In this document: piece by piece, positions 62,780-64,000 of the stretch | Layout: each line of letters begins with the position of its first letter | How positions within the stretch are numbered: the stretch's first letter is position 1 | NCBI RefSeq assembly: GCF_002159645.1 | Contig: NZ_NFJB01000018.1 | Span: 1 to 64,000 of the forward strand | Reading direction: 5' to 3' | DNA: 64,000 nt | From: Parabacteroides sp. An277 | GTDB taxonomy: Bacteria; Bacteroidota; Bacteroidia; Bacteroidales; Tannerellaceae | Position numbers and translations under genes: made by a program | Notes under the pieces: generated by a model | Seen by the model: only the letters and a program-made list of their open reading frames with translations | Told to the model about the DNA's origin: nothing | Databases searched by the model: none

Positions 62780-64000
62780 ATGGATTGGAACCAACTCATT
62801 TCTGGCAAGCGCTTTGGATTGGAAGAATATCACGAGCGAAAGCATGAACGCACCTATTTTCAGCGGGATTACGATCGATTGATATTCTCTTCACCTTTCC
62901 GCCGTTTGCAAAACAAAACGCAAGTGTTTCCATTGCCTGGAAGTATATTCGTGCACAACCGATTGACGCATAGTTTAGAAGTTTCCTGTGTGGGTCGTTC
63001 GTTAGGAAATAATGTGGCGAAAGTGTTGATGCAACGATATCCAACAGGAAATGTGAATTTGCCAGAAATTGGTTCGATTGTATCGGCCGCTTGCTTGGCG
63101 CATGATATGGGTAATCCACCGTTTGGACATTCAGGAGAGCGAGCCATTTCTGCTTATTTCTCAGAAGGAACAGGTATGAAATGGGAATCTTATGTGCGAG
63201 AGGAAGGCGGGCGTTGGGATGATTTTGTGCATTTCGAAGGTAATGCCAACGCAATCCGTCTTTTGACGCATCAATTCGTCGGAAGGCGGAAGGGAGGTTT
63301 TGCCTTAACTTATAGCACATTGGCTTCGATAGTGAAGTATCCGTACGCATCCATGTTTGCAGGAAAGAAAGGAAAGTTCGGCTTTTTCCAATCAGAAGAA
63401 GAAACATATCAATGTATTGCGAAGGAATTGGGTATTATTCCCGACCCAGAAGATCCGCATCGTTTCGTACGTTATCCATTGGTTTATCTGGTTGAGGCGG
63501 CAGATGATATTTGTTACCAAATCATGGATATTGAAGATGCGTGTAAACTCCATATTTTGACGCCTGATGAAGCTATCGACCTGATGTTGGGTTTCTTTGA
63601 GGGAAAGCGGTTGGCTCATATTAAGGAAATCATGCACATGGTAAATGATACGAATGAGCAGTTAGGTTATCTTCGTTCGTGCATTGTAGGGTTGTTGGTG
63701 GATGAGTGTACAAATGTATTTCTTGAGAATGAAGCAGGTTTGTTGGATGGTACGTACCGTATTCCGTTGATTCAGCATATAGGCGAAACAGCTCGTCGAG
63801 CATATGAACGTTGTGCGGAGACGGCTTGTCGGAAAATTTATACGGCTAAGGAAGTATTGGATATTGAATTGGCCGGTTATCACATTTTTAGCCATTTAAT
63901 TGATTGTTTGGTCGAGGCGGTGATGAATCCCAACCATGCTTATAGCAAATTGCTTCTTCGGCGCATTCCGGAACAATATGATACTACCACTCCTACTACT
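62780..64000 (+). CDS. dgt: Deoxyguanosinetriphosphate triphosphohydrolase (5' part; cut by window edge)
   Basis: From ATG 62780 (MDWNQLISGKRFGLEEYHER) the frame stays open to the end of the window; 407 codons are visible. HD-domain dNTPase motifs are FSSPFRRLQNKTQVFPLP (about 36-53), the first His in HNRLTHSLEVS (about 59-69), HD in CLAHDMGNPPFGHSGE (about 103-118), and LVEAADDICYQIMDIEDA (about 236-253). Dgt splits dGTP into deoxyguanosine and triphosphate, which affects dNTP pools and phage defence in some bacteria. The 3' end is missing because of the window edge. Confidence 0.94.
   Translation, partial: MDWNQLISGKRFGLEEYHERKHERTYFQRDYDRLIFSSPFRRLQNKTQVFPLPGSIFVHNRLTHSLEVSCVGRSLGNNVAKVLMQRYPTGNVNLPEIGSIVSAACLAHDMGNPPFGHSGERAISAYFSEGTGMKWESYVREEGGRWDDFVHFEGNANAIRLLTHQFVGRRKGGFALTYSTLASIVKYPYASMFAGKKGKFGFFQSEEETYQCIAKELGIIPDPEDPHRFVRYPLVYLVEAADDICYQIMDIEDACKLHILTPDEAIDLMLGFFEGKRLAHIKEIMHMVNDTNEQLGYLRSCIVGLLVDECTNVFLENEAGLLDGTYRIPLIQHIGETARRAYERCAETACRKIYTAKEVLDIELAGYHIFSHLIDCLVEAVMNPNHAYSKLLLRRIPEQYDTTTPTT

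Overview
The window reads as chromosomal DNA of a member of the Bacteroidales, most likely Tannerellaceae (Parabacteroides/Tannerella-like). Three things support this. Promoters have the Bacteroidetes form (TTG, about 19-20 bp, then TAnnTTTG). The gene set includes an Oar-like TonB receptor, the DUF4271-hemD-rnpA-yidD cluster, a DUF4254 gene beside a family 9 glycosyltransferase, DUF2851, DUF2723, DUF3108, GH3 and ATP-type pckA. There are also two very large secreted proteins whose C-terminal sequences resemble Bacteroidales sorting/anchoring domains. The species cannot be fixed from the sequence alone. I see no phage, plasmid, IS transposase gene or CRISPR array.

Layout. 0.2-9.9 kb: a lipoprotein phosphodiesterase (minus), then a TonB-dependent receptor, acyl-CoA synthetase, an outer-membrane barrel-like protein and ychF. 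10-16.6 kb: nadB, then on the minus strand a ComM-type AAA ATPase, a thioredoxin-like lipoprotein and pckA. 16.9-19.7 kb: a DUF4254/GT9/envelope-protein unit and tRNA-Gln. 20.3-26.9 kb: GH3 and pfkA (divergent), DUF4271-hemD-rnpA-yidD, prfB with its programmed frameshift, and an acetyltransferase. 27.3-31.9 kb: parC, a DUF3316 protein and an S41 peptidase lipoprotein. 31.9-33.8 kb: a gene-poor repeat island. 33.8-44.5 kb: two giant surface proteins (1353 and 2045 aa). 44.9-49.1 kb: DUF2851, an Ig-like lipoprotein and DUF3108. 49.0-54.9 kb (minus): queG, polysaccharide deacetylase, DUF2723 membrane protein and viroplasmin-type RNase H. 55.3-64 kb: aroK, ald, korAB, fabI, a YciO/Sua5 protein, an EEP lipoprotein and a dgt gene cut by the window edge.

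The genes are mostly housekeeping: central metabolism (pckA, pfkA, korAB, ald), cofactors (nadB, hemD), translation and tRNA (prfB, tRNA-Gln, queG, YciO/Sua5), DNA topology and nucleotide pools (parC, dgt), and lipid and shikimate synthesis (fabI, acyl-CoA ligase, aroK). The accessory part is the envelope: TonB receptor, lipoproteins, giant secreted proteins and a putative glycosyltransferase of the DUF2723/TMEM260-like type.

The most unusual signal is between the genes. At least nine intergenic loci carry short tandem arrays of palindromic units with a very constant period of about 21-23 bp or 41-42 bp. The unit sequences are mostly unrelated between loci. In addition there is a set of MITE-like elements, one of them flanked by a perfect 25-bp duplication of the end of the neighbouring gene. 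There are also several candidate small RNAs or leaders, and a repeated AACGA-GAA-TCGTT palindrome.
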